A stretch of 64,000 nt of DNA. Source: Cristatella mucedo (taxonomy: Eukaryota; Bryozoa; Phylactolaemata; Cristatellidae). The position numbers were made by a program, and so were the translations under genes. The stretch spans positions 6,238,501 through 6,302,500 of the forward strand of contig WPIO01000014.1 in the NCBI GenBank assembly GCA_009760855.2, given 5' to 3'. Below the pieces are notes generated by a model. That model did not search any database and was not told where the DNA came from. It saw only the letters and a list, made by a program, of their open reading frames with translations. Numbering within the stretch: the stretch's first letter is position 1; each line of letters starts with the position of its first letter. This document shows positions 39,101 through 49,976 of the stretch, in pieces.

Positions 39101-42100
39101 CAAGCACAGTGCCTGTTGGAGTATTGTGCTTGTTTAAAGGGTAGTCGAAATAGATGTGGCTCAAATCTCTATCTTGTATCCTGTCTGCACAGAAACCTTC
39201 ACAGTTGCTAGGACGGATGTCCTTTATGCTGCTAGACAATGAGTGTATCTGCATGCTTGCTACATCCCTTCGTGCATATCCTGATCCGTGTCTGTGTGCT
39301 ACTGAGTGAACTGAGCTGCTGCTCACTGTGTGCTGCTGAGTGAATGCCTGTGACTTTTTTCTTGCTGCTAGTATGCTACCGGATACTTGCTATAGCCTAT
39401 GACTTTCGGGAACGGTTTTGTGTGTTGAAATATAAGATTAGTTACACTGTTTGCCTTCGGCTCTAGGAGACCGAGTTAAACTCCCAAGACCAATAGTTGC
39501 AGGTTTAGTATAGGGTTTAGTTATATCTTTTCTTTGTAGATGGCAAGCCTGTGAATGCTTTGAGGGTGACGTTCACACTTTATAAGCTCAACTGTTGGCT
39601 CAGCCTTACGTGCCAGCTTTCTCTTTTTTTTGGGGGGGGGAGTTCAAGTTGCACCCATGTTTATGTTGGCATATGAATTAATGTACCAGTACTCAATGCA
39701 GTCACACTTGACTGTCTCTGAGATGCACGGGTTCTTGATCATGCATGTCTTATGGCTGGTCCTTCAAAAACGATGTGAAGGCATTTGGGGTCAACGGCTT
39801 GCTTTGTTAGCTTATTCTGCTTTCAGAATGTCCCATCGGTTAGTTTAGATTTGTGGCTGTGCTGTCTACTCAGGCACATTGACAACCTGATGCACCAGCC
39901 ACTTCTGCCATGTGATTTGTAGAACTATGATGGCACGAAGCATTCGTTGCTTGGTAGCATGGCTGACCAGGCACAATAGTCCTATGGAGAACCTGACTAT
40001 TCTTTCCACCAGCTTTGATAGGAATGGTAGTCGGAAAGCTTGGCAATAAATGCTTAAGTTATCATGTTCTAGTGTTGCCTTCATGATGTGTGACCTAGCA
40101 ACAGCTTTTTGGAGAATGAAAGGACAAAACCAAAGCCTCGGGGCATACTTATTTTATTTGCTATGCAGGGCAGTAGCTAGTGTACACACCTCGGAAAGGA
40201 ACATTTGTTATGGGGTTTAAAGGGTTAATAGTCTTCTTAGACTGTTAGATAAACTTACAGGTTACTAATACCAGGCTTGTAGGCAGACATTGTGTAATTC
40301 GTTTGTATATACAATTCATTTGTAGAGCGCCCTATGGAAACTTAATCTTTATTCGGGTGCTTCACATATGCCACGGGGCTCGAGCTCTCGACCTCGGTCA
40401 TCAAATATGTTCATCTTGACCTTGGTCGAGAAGAGCAGCTTGACCACTGGGCCAAACCTGTGTGACATTGAGATAAATCTATTGTGACATCTAGATCCCC
40501 AGGAAAGGTGTTGACCTATGAGCGGTTAAGATGGTCGATCGTCATTATGGGCATTTTGGAGTGTGGATCTGTGATCCTACATTTCCCATAGAAGCTTGGC
40601 TTTGCTTTAGCTAGGATGAATTGGCACGACCTACAATAGTCCTCATATGCCAGTCAATAGACAGTCAACCGCGACCTTTTTTTATCCTTTCTCAAGCTTG
40701 CGCTTGGTAATCATTGCTATTATATTGTCTGTTGTAAATCATAGGCTATGTTGTTGAAGGTGTTCCATGTATTAAGTTGGAGGAGCAAATTCATCCCGAA
40801 CGTCGGCAAGTGTCATGCTTTAGCATTCTACTTGTATGGGCAGCTTCGATTTCGACGGTCTTAGGGTTTTGTGATTTACTTGGAAGGGGTTACTAACAGC
40901 AGACTGATTGAAATAATGATAATGAGGTATTTAAATAGCACCATAAGAGAACTAAATCTCTCCCTAGGCATTTTACATATTGTGGCAAGGCAGCAAGTAA
41001 ATTAGTTAGTGATAGTTTGCTTAGTGTCTGCATGCCCAAGAATGCAAAGGACAATACACACGGACCGAGCATATGCAGTGAGGCACAGGTGTGTTTTCAG
41101 CTTATCTTAGAATGTGTTCTAGTCAGGGGATCTCGTGACCTTCCCGTAGGGGGTGAGTTCCAGGTTTTAGGAATATACAAATTAAACGCATGGTCCCCAA
41201 ATGATTTGAAGTTGGTTGAAGGCACAGCTTAACCGCTGGAGTTAGAAGAGCAGGGGTACTATACCTGGCCTGATTGGGAAGTAGTGTGGATAGATAGGCT
41301 AGAGTGAGAAAATGAAGGTACACAAGAGTGACAAAACCTTGAAATGCATGTCAGTGAGAAGTATTATAATGTGGCAAGTGTGACATTACGACAGACACTC
41401 CTAGCTACATAGTTTTTGAACCAGCTGTAAGCGCCTTGCACTTGCAGGAAGAGCTGGAGTAGAGAGTTAAAGTCAAGACGTGATCTCAAAAATAGCATTG
41501 ACCAGCTTGGATGAGGTGTGCTTGTCAAAGCTAGCTGAATTTTTTCAAATTTCACTTTGCTGAATGGAGGCCAGCTTGACTGGAGCTGATGTGATCGTCC
41601 AGTAATGGTTCAATTTGGAACAGAACACCCTGATTGCAGGTAGATGCTGTAGGAGAAATGCTGACCTAACCCATTTTAAGGTTTAGGTTTCCAGTTTCTG
41701 AGTAACTCTGGGTCTGCCTACAACTATTAAGTTGGTTTTCTGGTCATTCAATTTGAGAGTTTGCTTTCATTCAAGTGTGAATATCAACAGTATGTGCTGA
41801 AATGGAGTAGTAGAGAATTTGCCGTGTTCAAAGGCAGGAAGGGAATAAAGCACAGGTTCATCTGTGTGTCATCGAAAAAAGGAAAGACAGGATTGTGCTT
41901 GGCAATTACATCGACAAGAGGGATGGTATACATTGTGAAAAGTAGTTGATCAAGCACAGATCCCCTGTTTACCGCACACTTTAGGGGTCCTCAAATGACT
42001 GTCGCCTGTTGACAGCAGTGCTCTGAAATCTGACTGGGAGAGTACCAGCACCGTTGAAGTTAAGTGCCAGTGATGCTCAGGTAAGATAACAGGCACTCAA

Positions 42101-45100
42101 GAAGAATTTATGATGATCAATTGCATCAAATGCTGCAGAAGATCGACAGAGCTAGCAGGGACTCTTCCAAAAGTCTGCACTCCTGAGAAATTCGTTGAAC
42201 ACTCACAATAGTGCTCACTGTGTGGTGTCATTAGCTTAGTGTTGACTTCTTAATGAATGGCCTACCGATGGCCTCTTTGAAGGATGCAGGTTTAAGAGTC
42301 GAGGCTATGTACATGGTCAGATCATCGTAATTTGGCAATGTTAGCTGGCAGCACACAATCGCAAGAGAATATTTGATATTGTGTTTCGTTGGCTTTTACT
42401 GTGGGGCCATGCATATTTGCCAAAAAAGGAAAACGAATCTGCCAGTTTACGAAACTGTGTGCACAGGGGATTAGCTTAGTCATCAAAACGAATGTTAAAG
42501 CCACCCATTGCTATTAAGAGACCATTTTTGGATCACAGAATCGTTGGGAGCTCAGGAAGAAAATCGGAGATAAAGTAAGAATTGGTGCGTGGGAGTAGCA
42601 GATTATTGGCATCATTAGCAGCTTGTTTTTGAAGGGACACGAAACAGGATATTCGAAAGAGTGCTTGGAAGGGTCTCCAAATGGCTTTAAATTGAGGGAG
42701 GATCAAGCTACAAGGGCTGCTCTACCACCAGTTTTCATTCTTGTTGTTTGTTTATCAAGCATGATGTTACTCACCATTCAATTGCATTTCCCTTTGCAGC
42801 AAATGTAAAGCACCTAGAGAGAGATTGAGTTCTCTGAGGGCGCTTTATCAAGTGCATTATTATTATTATTATTTACTGCCGGGAAAGAAATGTAGGGGTT
42901 GGCATCAGAGACGGTCATGCATATTAGTCGATTTTAGCCAGATCTGGGTCTCTGCAAACAGGTCAATGTCATAATCAAGAATCATGTCATATATTATGTA
43001 TTATTAAGGGCTTATGGCATATTGAATTGGCATTCCAAAGGCACATTTCAAGAGTGGCTGCGGGTGTTGTGAAATTGATTTTAGAAAGGAGAACATGGTC
43101 TCTTTGTAGACAAACCTCAGACCTTACCAGAATAACAAACGACAGCTTACAACACTAGCTTCACCAGTAGTAAAAATAAAAATGCATTGATTTTGCAACA
43201 TAAGACTTCTTCATTTCGACTTTTGTTTTGTTGAAGACCAGTGAAGCGGAACATCATTGTATTGACCCAAGCCTTGTCCGTAGGCCCCCCTGCTATTGGT
43301 GTGAGAGCATTGCCTTCTCAGTTCACTCGTGCCGGAAGACAGCACACATCTGTGTAGAATGCATGAGTCAGCCAGTGCTGTTCCAGTAGCGGCATCCGTG
43401 TTTGGAAAATATCCCAAATGTCATCAAATTCACACCATGCAGCAAAATGCTATGGAAGAATGTTTCTTGTTGTTTAGTAGCAACTTAAAGTCAGGCTAGC
43501 GAGTCGTAGAAGCTTCTCTGATGCACGCAGGCATGCACGTGATAGTAGGACACGACAGCTGTCAATATGTTAATGCCTCGAAATAAAGATCTATATGTCA
43601 AATTAGTGTTGATGCAACTATGATTGTCTACCCATTCTTTAATTCTTCGAACAATACGTCGGCATTCTGAAGGCTCGTGGTAGCCGAAAGTAAGTGATGT
43701 AATCATCGAGTACAGCTGCCAACCATCGGCAGCCCTAGTTATTTTTCAAGGGGCTGAATCGTGATTATGTTTCTTCAGCCACTAGTTGTGTAGAGGCTTT
43801 TCGCTGATACCAGGTATGCCCTTTCTGGGGCCCTAGGGGGCGTGCTGCAAGGGGTTGCTTGGGGCGATATGACCCAGAAAGGGTATGCGCTGATTGGTGT
43901 CTGATGTTGGGTTTGTGATATTCGGTGTCTGATGTTGTCAAAGCATTGTAGCTGGGAAGCATCTCACAAACCTCCGATTTTTGTAGGCATCAGAGAGAGT
44001 TGCTGCAGTGCTCGCATGCAAACCTGGAAGCCGTGCGGCAGCGCATCCAAGGTGAAGCTAGCAGGAAAGCGGCCCACGCTTTGGGTTGCAAGGACATTGC
44101 TGACAGCATGCAGCAACTGCAGTTGCAGCACATGCGCAAGGTTATTGCAAAAGAATCTGCCATCAAGGAGGCGCAGAGGTGCGTTGCTGCGAAGGTAGCA
44201 GAGAAAAGCCTTTGATGAACATGGCCGACGTTACCGTCCTCGGTTCGCGCCCTGGGTCTGAGCCCGTCCTGCCCTTTGACCTACAAAAACAACGTGGACG
44301 AGTCGACGAAATTAAGACTTTCGTGGTGCCACGTTGATCCAATAAGTAAAGGAGCACGCTATGCTTCACTCTGCCGGAGAAATCAGCACAAAACGCATTC
44401 ACATCCTCTTCTAGAATCGGTCGACGGCTCTTTTTACTTGCCGGCCCTGCCTCTGCCGTCCTAGGGAGAGGCAAGGCAGGGCTGGTACTGCTTCCGGTTG
44501 CTTGCACAAGCATAGCTTCTGACCCTGAGAGCGGCTTTGGCCGTTGTAGCCAGCTGGAAAGCGCACTAGGCGGTGACGTGGACAGTGAATACCGAGCGCT
44601 GTTGCAAGAGCAGCGCGACTTGCTCGTTGACCTGTCGGCCGAGAATCGGCGGCACGAGGGCAGCGTTGCACGATTGTCCAGTGCAAGCAGGGACCTGCTG
44701 GCAGCGGTGAGTGCCGATGTCCATGTCGATGCTTTTGTCTATGAGCCAAGTACCCAGTGCAGACTGACATCAACTCGACAGTCATGGTGCTTGGTCAATG
44801 CGACCCTGGTTATTTGCCTGATGTTGGCCTCGGCCCATCCCTTAAGCTTAAGACACACCTGTTTATTACAGCATTTGGTGGGTCTTTGTGATTCGTCCTT
44901 CATGTGCATGTACCTGCTTGCACTGTGCCTGCTGCTTGCGGAGCTTACCAAAAATCATTTGGTAGTGCTTTCTGTACAGCTCTGTAAAGTGCCTAGAGAG
45001 AGATTCAGTTCTCGGAGGACACTATCCAAATTTACTATTAGTATTATCTCCGTCCATTCAAACTAGTCAGCAGTGTGGAAAATCTACCGATATGCATCGT

Positions 45101-45649
45101 GGAACTGAGCAGTCATATTTGCTTTTGGTTGGCTAGCATACCGGGCACTTAGCTAAAGCCCTGGATGAGGGCTAATATAGTAGTGAACTTTGCCATTCAC
45201 TAGTGCTGACTTGTGGTGTGTAGGGTGCACGTGCTCTTACCCATCTCGAACCTGGGGGGGGGTGAGCCAATTTGCTGTTATAACTGCCTCTTCGGTCTCC
45301 CTGTCCTTTCAAATATTGGGCTCATCTAATACCGTGATTATACCCCGTGCTGCCACCACTTCTTGAAAAATGGCAAACCTGACAAATAGTGATAGCCAAT
45401 CCCTCTCCCCACCTGCAAGGTTAGTGCCGGCTGTGAATTTTGCTAACTCTGATTGCTGTATTGACAGGTTCTGCCTTTGCCTGACGTTGTGGAAGTCCTG
45501 ACCGTCGTTTAGATTGTTCATTTCTGCTCACTTTATAGCTGGATGCTTACCACGACAAGATGGAGGAGGCCAGTGTTAGAGCCGTGAACTCGATGCAAGC
45601 ACTCGTTTTACGCGCCGAAGAGAGGAGCCGGGCATCATTCGGTGCCTGA
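30135..45649 (+). CDS. NUF2: Kinetochore protein NUF2 (NDC80 complex subunit), ten exons
   Basis: NUF2 pairs with NDC80 to form the microtubule-binding arm of the outer kinetochore. I reconstruct ten exons: 30135-30251, 32663-32743, 34070-34143, 35344-35614, 35812-35910, 36515-36643, 38899-39032, 43987-44178, 44550-44706 and 45539-45649. All nine introns are GT-AG, all junction phases agree, and the total of 454 residues is close to human (464). Exon 1 encodes MSNVFVFPLLKAAEIASSLQ, matching the family start (..FPRYNVAEIV..). Exons 1-4 form the calponin-homology head, including 'PEKIQALIRAIISLVYDRQY' and the signature 'ADFTIADLVRPQTKRL' followed by 'LSALTNFVCFRKARLSIYES'. Exons 5-10 are coiled coil, including 'IFPSREHFAKELAELADDV'. 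The last exon, 'LDAYHDKMEEASVRAV', matches the C-terminal (..ALEKYHDGIEKAAEDS..). Introns 1, 2, 5, 6, 7 and 9 hold repeats. Exon 3 is the least conserved and rests mainly on phase and splice sites. Confidence 0.93.
30854..30992 (-). mobile_element. tRNA-derived SINE, type A (NUF2 intron 1)
   Basis: Reverse strand ends with 'gctatacaaaaagaggctgt' and 'taaatcagctt' at the left edge, and carries 'gcggtgggcgatcctttatcgcc' (one base altered) and a B-box-like GTTTCGAATCC. Confidence 0.85.
31847..31914. repeat. Perfect 34-bp tandem duplication
   Basis: CAGGTACTGCATTCCGTGTT and the following 14 bases occur twice in direct tandem (31847-31880 and 31881-31914) without a mismatch, in NUF2 intron 1. Confidence 0.95.
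33206..33350 (+). mobile_element. tRNA-derived SINE, type A (NUF2 intron 2)
   Basis: The A-box-like region GATAGCCCAGGAGGTAAGG and the perfect B box GGTTCGAATCC are followed by 'tgcaatgggcgatcctttatttcc' and 'ggtggtgatagccgttaagg'. The head differs from the other copies ('gctcgctcttcctgaccgagg'), suggesting a subfamily. Confidence 0.85.
34373..34462 (-). mobile_element. tRNA-like relic (tRNA pseudogene or SINE head), NUF2 intron 3
   Basis: Reverse strand reads GAGGGCTCGGTTAGAGCATT (D-arm/A-box-like) and, about 25 bp later, GGTTGCGGATTCGTTCCCC (T-arm/B-box-like). The arms do not form a convincing complete cloverleaf by eye, so a functional tRNA is not claimed. Confidence 0.5.
36016..36097. 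repeat. (CT)n microsatellite within a long pyrimidine tract
   Basis: About 80 bp of uninterrupted CT, continuing as pyrimidine-rich sequence to about 36430, in NUF2 intron 5 and 85 bp or more upstream of the exon 6 acceptor at 36514. Confidence 0.96.
36650..36822 (-). mobile_element. Family 1 LINE fragment (RT N-terminal side)
   Basis: Minus strand gives 'MQWFRSYLSGRLQSIDMNGQ', the RT segment just upstream of the region kept in the 19.7-21.0 kb copy, and upstream of it sequence matching the decayed 42-kb copy ('tcaagaaagacgtggtgata' on the plus strand). It ends exactly at the left end of the Tc1-like element. Confidence 0.75.
36825..38246 (+). mobile_element. Tc1-like DNA transposon, decayed, with both terminal inverted repeats
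   Basis: The left end CACTTACCCGCAAAAGTATT (36825 on) and the reverse complement of the right end CACTCAAACACAAAAGTATT (38246 back) match in 17 or more of the first 22 positions. Both are flanked by TA (36823-36824 and 38247-38248), the Tc1/mariner target-site duplication. The element is 1,422 bp. Between the ends are transposase pieces in several frames: 'LIQRKAPLRALSKTSEEAIG' and 'CRKITEHGVYRRVNKRRPLI' (helix-turn-helix region). 'LQWARKHAHFTAADWSSILW' followed by TDKSKF is the DDE-domain start (family: W(T)DE(S)KF). Stops and frameshifts make it inactive. It sits in NUF2 intron 6 and is inserted at the edge of a LINE fragment. Confidence 0.9.
38455..38855 (+). mobile_element. Family 2 LINE, 3' fragment (NUF2 intron 6)
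   Basis: Begins 'cctcataccctcaggtcttc' and follows the 10785 copy through 'tagctgttcctttctttcaa' to the tail 'cccaaagccactcagacttt' and 'gtggagttacaaatgtagat'. More diverged than the copies at 10.8 and 60.7 kb. Confidence 0.7.
40310..40470 (-). mobile_element. tRNA-derived SINE, type B, with LINE-like tail (NUF2 intron 7)
   Basis: Reverse strand starts with GGTTTGGCCCAGTGGTCAAG (A box), has a B box in GAGCTCGAGCCCC, then 'gtggcatatgtgaagcaccc', 'attaagtttccatagggcgc' and 'tctacaaatgaattg'. It is collinear with the plus-strand copy at 21109. Confidence 0.8.
40915..42720 (-). mobile_element. Old, long family 1-like LINE copy reaching the endonuclease domain (NUF2 intron 7)
   Basis: The 3' tail begins at the left ('gcaccataagagaactaaat'). 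RT C-terminal remnants (for example 'YLSTLLPNQARYSTP' and 'SMLFLRSRLDFNSLLQ') are followed by decayed RT core near 41750-42180. Around 42390-42530 the minus strand reads 'GGFNIRFDD' and nearby residues that resemble the conserved GDFN motif of an APE-type endonuclease. It is heavily frameshifted. It is the only copy in the window in which endonuclease-like sequence was seen. Confidence 0.7.
42735..42880 (+). mobile_element. Family 1 LINE 3' tail (NUF2 intron 7)
   Basis: Begins 'ttcattcttgttgtttgttt', contains 'gcaaatgtaaagcacctaga' and 'gagggcgctttatcaagtgc', and ends in (ATT)n at about 42874. It is inserted head-to-head beside the old minus-strand copy. Confidence 0.88.
44855..45055 (+). mobile_element. 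Family 1 LINE 3' tail (NUF2 intron 9)
   Basis: 'acagcatttggtgggtcttt', 'tgattcgtccttcatgtgca', 'ctgtaaagtgcctagagaga' and 'ttactattagtattat' follow the order of the LINE tail, with substitutions and a shortened middle. Confidence 0.8.
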
Positions 45650-47650
45650 CCCATTTCCATCACCAACCATGAACCTGTGGCTGGCTACGGCCGGTCGACG
45701 GCTGTTGCTGTCCAATGTCATATGCTTCTGGAAAGCTCGTGCAAGTGTGCTATTGCCATCGAGTACACCTTCCTGAAATAGTCTGCACGTCACACCGTGC
45801 ATGTAGCAGTTGTGCATGTAGCAGTTGTGCATGACCGTTTTTTGTTTGACTGATTTGAAATATATATATATATTTATATATATATTTGTTTGTATATAGC
45901 TTATTGTTATTGCTGCTGTCCTAGTTAAGAGATGTGTCTTAGTTAAGATAGAGTGCAGTCAATGGCGGTGTGTAAGTATTTTCAGTTCGCGGCAGTCTGG
46001 TTTTTTCAAGCTTCGAATATGCTCTGCCAGCTCTAGTTTGAAATGTGCATTTTTAAATAAGTGAATACAGCCTTTGTAGAAAAATGGTTAGCCTGCTAAC
46101 TTAAGTTAGCTGCCACCTACTGCTGAGGGCACAAGATTTGTCCACTTTTGAGGAATCTTTGAACTTCTAGTGTGTACGTCAATTGGTCAATTCAACCGCC
46201 ATGCCAGTTCTTGTTGAAGGGAGTGTTGCTAACATAAAAACCCGTAGGTTAATCAATTAAAATTTCTCTGAAAAGTTTAAATTTTCAAATTAACACATAT
46301 ATTAAGCGCCCCGTGTGCCTATGAGAATTGATATTCTTGTTAGGCACTTCACAAAGGCTGGAAAGGAAAAGTTAACGGCTTAGCGATAGACTCATTAGTA
46401 ATTGCATCACACCTAGGACAAATCTGCACGGGCACCTTATTTGCTGAAAGTTAGGATGGCTGCCGGTTGGTCAACTGATACAGAGCACAGTTCTTACGCT
46501 GACCTATAAGGCCTGCCATGGCTTGGCTCCTTTATACCTAGCAGAACTGCTTCACCAGTTTCAGTCTCCTCGTGCCCTCACGTCATGTATGAAAAATAAA
46601 TTAGCTGTTCAATTCCTCCACTAAAAGACCACTTGTGACAGAAGCTTGAGCTCTGCAAGTCCTAGACTATGGAATTCACTTCCATGATTCAAAATTCCAG
46701 TTGGATTAACTTCAAGCAATTTGTCAGCAGCGTATTTCCCACCACTGCTCCACGACCCCGGCTGCTGACGGCATCCCCTAATTGGGGGGGGGGATTTTCA
46801 CACATTCTTTGCATTAAGGTTAGGCTATAAGGCTTGACAGCAAAGCGGTAGATCGCTTCAACGATTTGTACATTAGTGAACCCGTCGGCACTGATGACAC
46901 CACTTCACTCCTTGCCCCAACCCCATCTACCCATAAACATGCTGCAGTTTTCCAGCCCTGCCTCGTGCTGAGCCAGGAGACGTGCATCTGCTGATTGGTG
47001 TGGCATTCGTCTGACCTCAAACGGTCGCACGAACGGCCGATCAGGCTGAGGTACAGGACTCTAGGGCTTGATGGCACAGCTTGACCATTGAAGCTCAAAA
47101 GTGACATTTCACTAGATCTAAAAATCAATGCAGATTCAAATAGGGTACCACAAGTCACATCAACAAGCAAAGAGCCACAATTGCCCTACTTCACACCAGT
47201 AGTTCACCCATGAGGTCAGAGACTACCCAAGTAACATCTACAAGCCTTAGAAGCAGACTCAAGGGGCGATGTCAGAACCCCCCCTCAGGAAGCTCGTCGA
47301 TGCAGCTCCTGCCATTTGCAAGCATGAATTTTTATTCGCCAAAATTCTCCGCTGTCTAGAACAGCAGAACGCAAGTACTTGCTTGTCCTAAGTATTTGGC
47401 AGGTCCACACTTCTGTAAACGAATCTTTGTGGGTCTGTTACTTCCAGCCTAGTTCTGCTCGCCATGACACGAGGCTAAGCAAGACAAACGCAAACGGAAG
47501 TTTGATTAAACCTCTAACAATTTCGCATTCGCCAACAACAACATTGAAACTCATTAGGCAACGGGGGATTGGGGATCACGCTGAACCCGAGGCTGTACCC
47601 AAACGCGGGAAGACACTAAATCTACCCTAAGACGGAAGGATACTATTGGA
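45650..47650. other. NUF2 3' flank; no gene, repeat remnants
   Basis: Contains the NUF2 3' untranslated region, a TA/TTTATA repeat at about 45858-45888, a minus-strand family 1 or SINE-B tail at about 46295-46390 ('gcgccccgtgtgcctatgag') and a family 2 LINE fragment at 46480-46700. Between 46700 and 47650 nothing was recognised. Confidence 0.5.
46480..46700 (+). mobile_element. Family 2 LINE, RT C-terminal fragment
   Basis: In frame it encodes 'LTYKACHGLAPLYLAELLHQ' and, after breaks, 'SASPRLWNSLP', the region just before the 3' tail of family 2. The tail itself is missing. Confidence 0.7.
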
Positions 47651-47657
47651 CCGGAGC

Positions 47658-47717
47658 ATAGCTACTACTTCTACCGCATCATACGGTGAAGCTACAATGC
47701 CGAACGTCATATGGCTT

Positions 47718-47790
<73 letters not shown>

Positions 47791-48311
47791 CATATATATA
47801 TTGACTGTCACAATATATATATATTTTTTTTATAGAGAGACTAAAACAGCGAAGGTGCTTTATCTCCAGCCCGGCTAGGACATTTGACTCTCGTTGCCTT
47901 GCGTGGGTGACCTAATTGTCGGCGAATGCCTGACATCCATCTGGACGTATAGCTGGGCGTGAGCAAGAGGGCCCAAACCTAAGACTTATCTGGCCAACAT
48001 CAAGTCTCCAAAAGCCATGGTTAGATGTTCTCGCATATCCGGGCACGCCTACAGGTCTGTACCCGGCCTAGCCGATGACCCTCACCACATTACAGCCGTC
48101 CTAGCTAGAAAACCAAGCCTGGATACGTTTCTGCTTCAACTCTGTCTTTCTGTATCCCTATTTCATAAACTCTCACTTCACAGTCAAAGCGACTACGTCA
48201 GGCCAATCTGCTGTATCCACTGGCGAAACAACTGCATATACCTGGATGACCGTGATATAGCTGCTACTTCTACCGCATCATACGGTGAAGCTATAATGCC
48301 GAACGTCATAT
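47658..48311. repeat. 55-bp direct repeats flanking about 540 bp that include a (TA)n run
   Basis: ATAGCT(A/G)CTACTTCTACCG and its continuation occur at 47658-47712 and 48257-48311 with two mismatches in 55 bp. The left copy is followed by a (TA)n microsatellite at 47720-47801. No transposon coding sequence was recognised between them. Confidence 0.85.
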
Positions 48312-48427
48312 TTGATGAAATCAAGAGGTCTTATCGATGATGACTAATAAGAGAAATACTTTATTAGTTTCTAGGACGCTGGGGTGAACATGCAGTCAGA
48401 TTCAAGCATCGCGGTAACAGTTACTGC

Positions 48428-48480
48428 ATTATGAGATATTGAGTTCTCTGAGGATGCTTTATCAAGTGCATTATTATTAT
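48428..48480 (+). mobile_element. Family 1 LINE tail fragment
   Basis: Only 'attgagttctctgaggatgctttatcaagtgcattattatt' remains. Confidence 0.75.
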
Positions 48481-48631
48481 GACACGAAAAGGCAACGATG
48501 CCTGCCACTTGGGCATGGGCCATCAGCATGCCACTTGGGCACGAACCTAGTTTCCGCACAACGAGCATCGTGTCTTTCTCGGCATTCAAGCGACTAGCGA
48601 CCATTGATGCCTCAGCTTCTGGTTAATGATA

Positions 48632-48805
48632 ATAATAATAATAATGCACTTGATAAAGCGCCCTCAGAGAACTCAATCTCTCTCTAGGCGCTTTACATTT
48701 GCTGCAAAGGGAAATGCAATTGAATGGTGAGTAATATCATGCTTGATGAACAAGCAAATGATTAGGGGTGACATACACAGGGTCAGCATGCAAATGTGGT
48801 TAGCG
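48632..48805 (-). mobile_element. Family 1 LINE 3' tail
   Basis: Reverse-oriented tail starting with (AAT)n at the left, then 'gcacttgataaagcgccctc' and 'ctaggcgctttacatttgct', ending in 'gtcagcatgcaaatgtggtt'. Confidence 0.9.
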
Positions 48806-49976
48806 GTTTGGGCCCCAGAGTAAGTCTATGAATCATAGGACAATTGTAGAATAGGGATACGAATTTTGATTATAATAACTACGGAGGTCAGGTGGTGCCG
48901 TAAACCCGACCAATGTTCAATTGACCAGTGCTTTGAAGTGGTGCTTTACCAACCTACTGGCGACGGCCACCACAAAAGCCTCCCTGTGCTTTAATTAATC
49001 AGCCTCGACGTTCTTTCTCTGGTACAAATACAAGGCATTTCCATACAACAGCACGGGAAGATACAGGTGTTATTCGATCGGATCGATGCTCTTCAAGTGT
49101 CAGCTCTTAGTCAAGCACGTATGTAACTCACCGCTTCACCAGCGACCGTTCGGTACTCGTACAACCCGATTACCTTTTCACGAGATCAAAAGGTGGTCCA
49201 AAAAGTATGGCTTATCTGACAGTCAATCACTGTCCATAGCTACACTGTTTTGGAAATATCACGATCGCACATGCCACTGGTATCCACAGCACAATTAAAA
49301 TAACAATGAACATATTAGTATGGCAGAATGACATTGTTGCAAAATCTGTAACTGCGAAGCACAGCAGTAGATCGCTGCAAAAATTGTGGATTCAGTGGCT
49401 ATTCCATCGCCTACAGATACTTTATCGCTCTGATCTTTCTGAAAAAAGAGGCTGCTTCTCCGACAGGCACGCCATTTTGCCAGCCCAGCTTCCTACACAA
49501 TGAGACCAAAACTGCTCGCTTATGCTTTCTTCGTCACCTTCAAAGGAGTGTCTAGGTCGATTGCCAGGCGTAGCCGCTCGGGCAACTTTTGGGCCAAGTG
49601 CAAGCAGACCCGACGCTAAGCTACAGTTAGACGGCGGTAATGCCATAGGTTGTGGTACAACTTTCACATAACGATCGTTACAGCTACTTTCAGAACCTGT
49701 GACAATTGTCAGCTACAGCTAATGTCCGCGTCCCGACTTAAGAGGATGCTTCCGGTTGACTTTCCCTACGCTTGTATCGATTAGCAACATATAAACCTTG
49801 AAATTACTCTTAATTATCTTATTCCTGTAAACGGCTGAGGTTCAGATGCCTCTTTACAAGGTAAAACAAGATCAAAGAGCGTATACAAACTGAACACTAT
49901 TAACTCTTACGTCGAGCCCCATTCCTCACCTTTGCTCCGGAAGTTAGGCTAATCGGTCTGGGGCGGAAGCTGCCAG
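48806..49976. other. 5' flank of LACTB2; no supportable gene
   Basis: Presumed LACTB2 promoter and leader at the right end. A minus-strand frame of 81 codons at 49422-49667 (ending in an acidic 'SFEGDEESISEQFW' region) could be an exon of a divergent gene, but no good donor was found. Confidence 0.4.
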
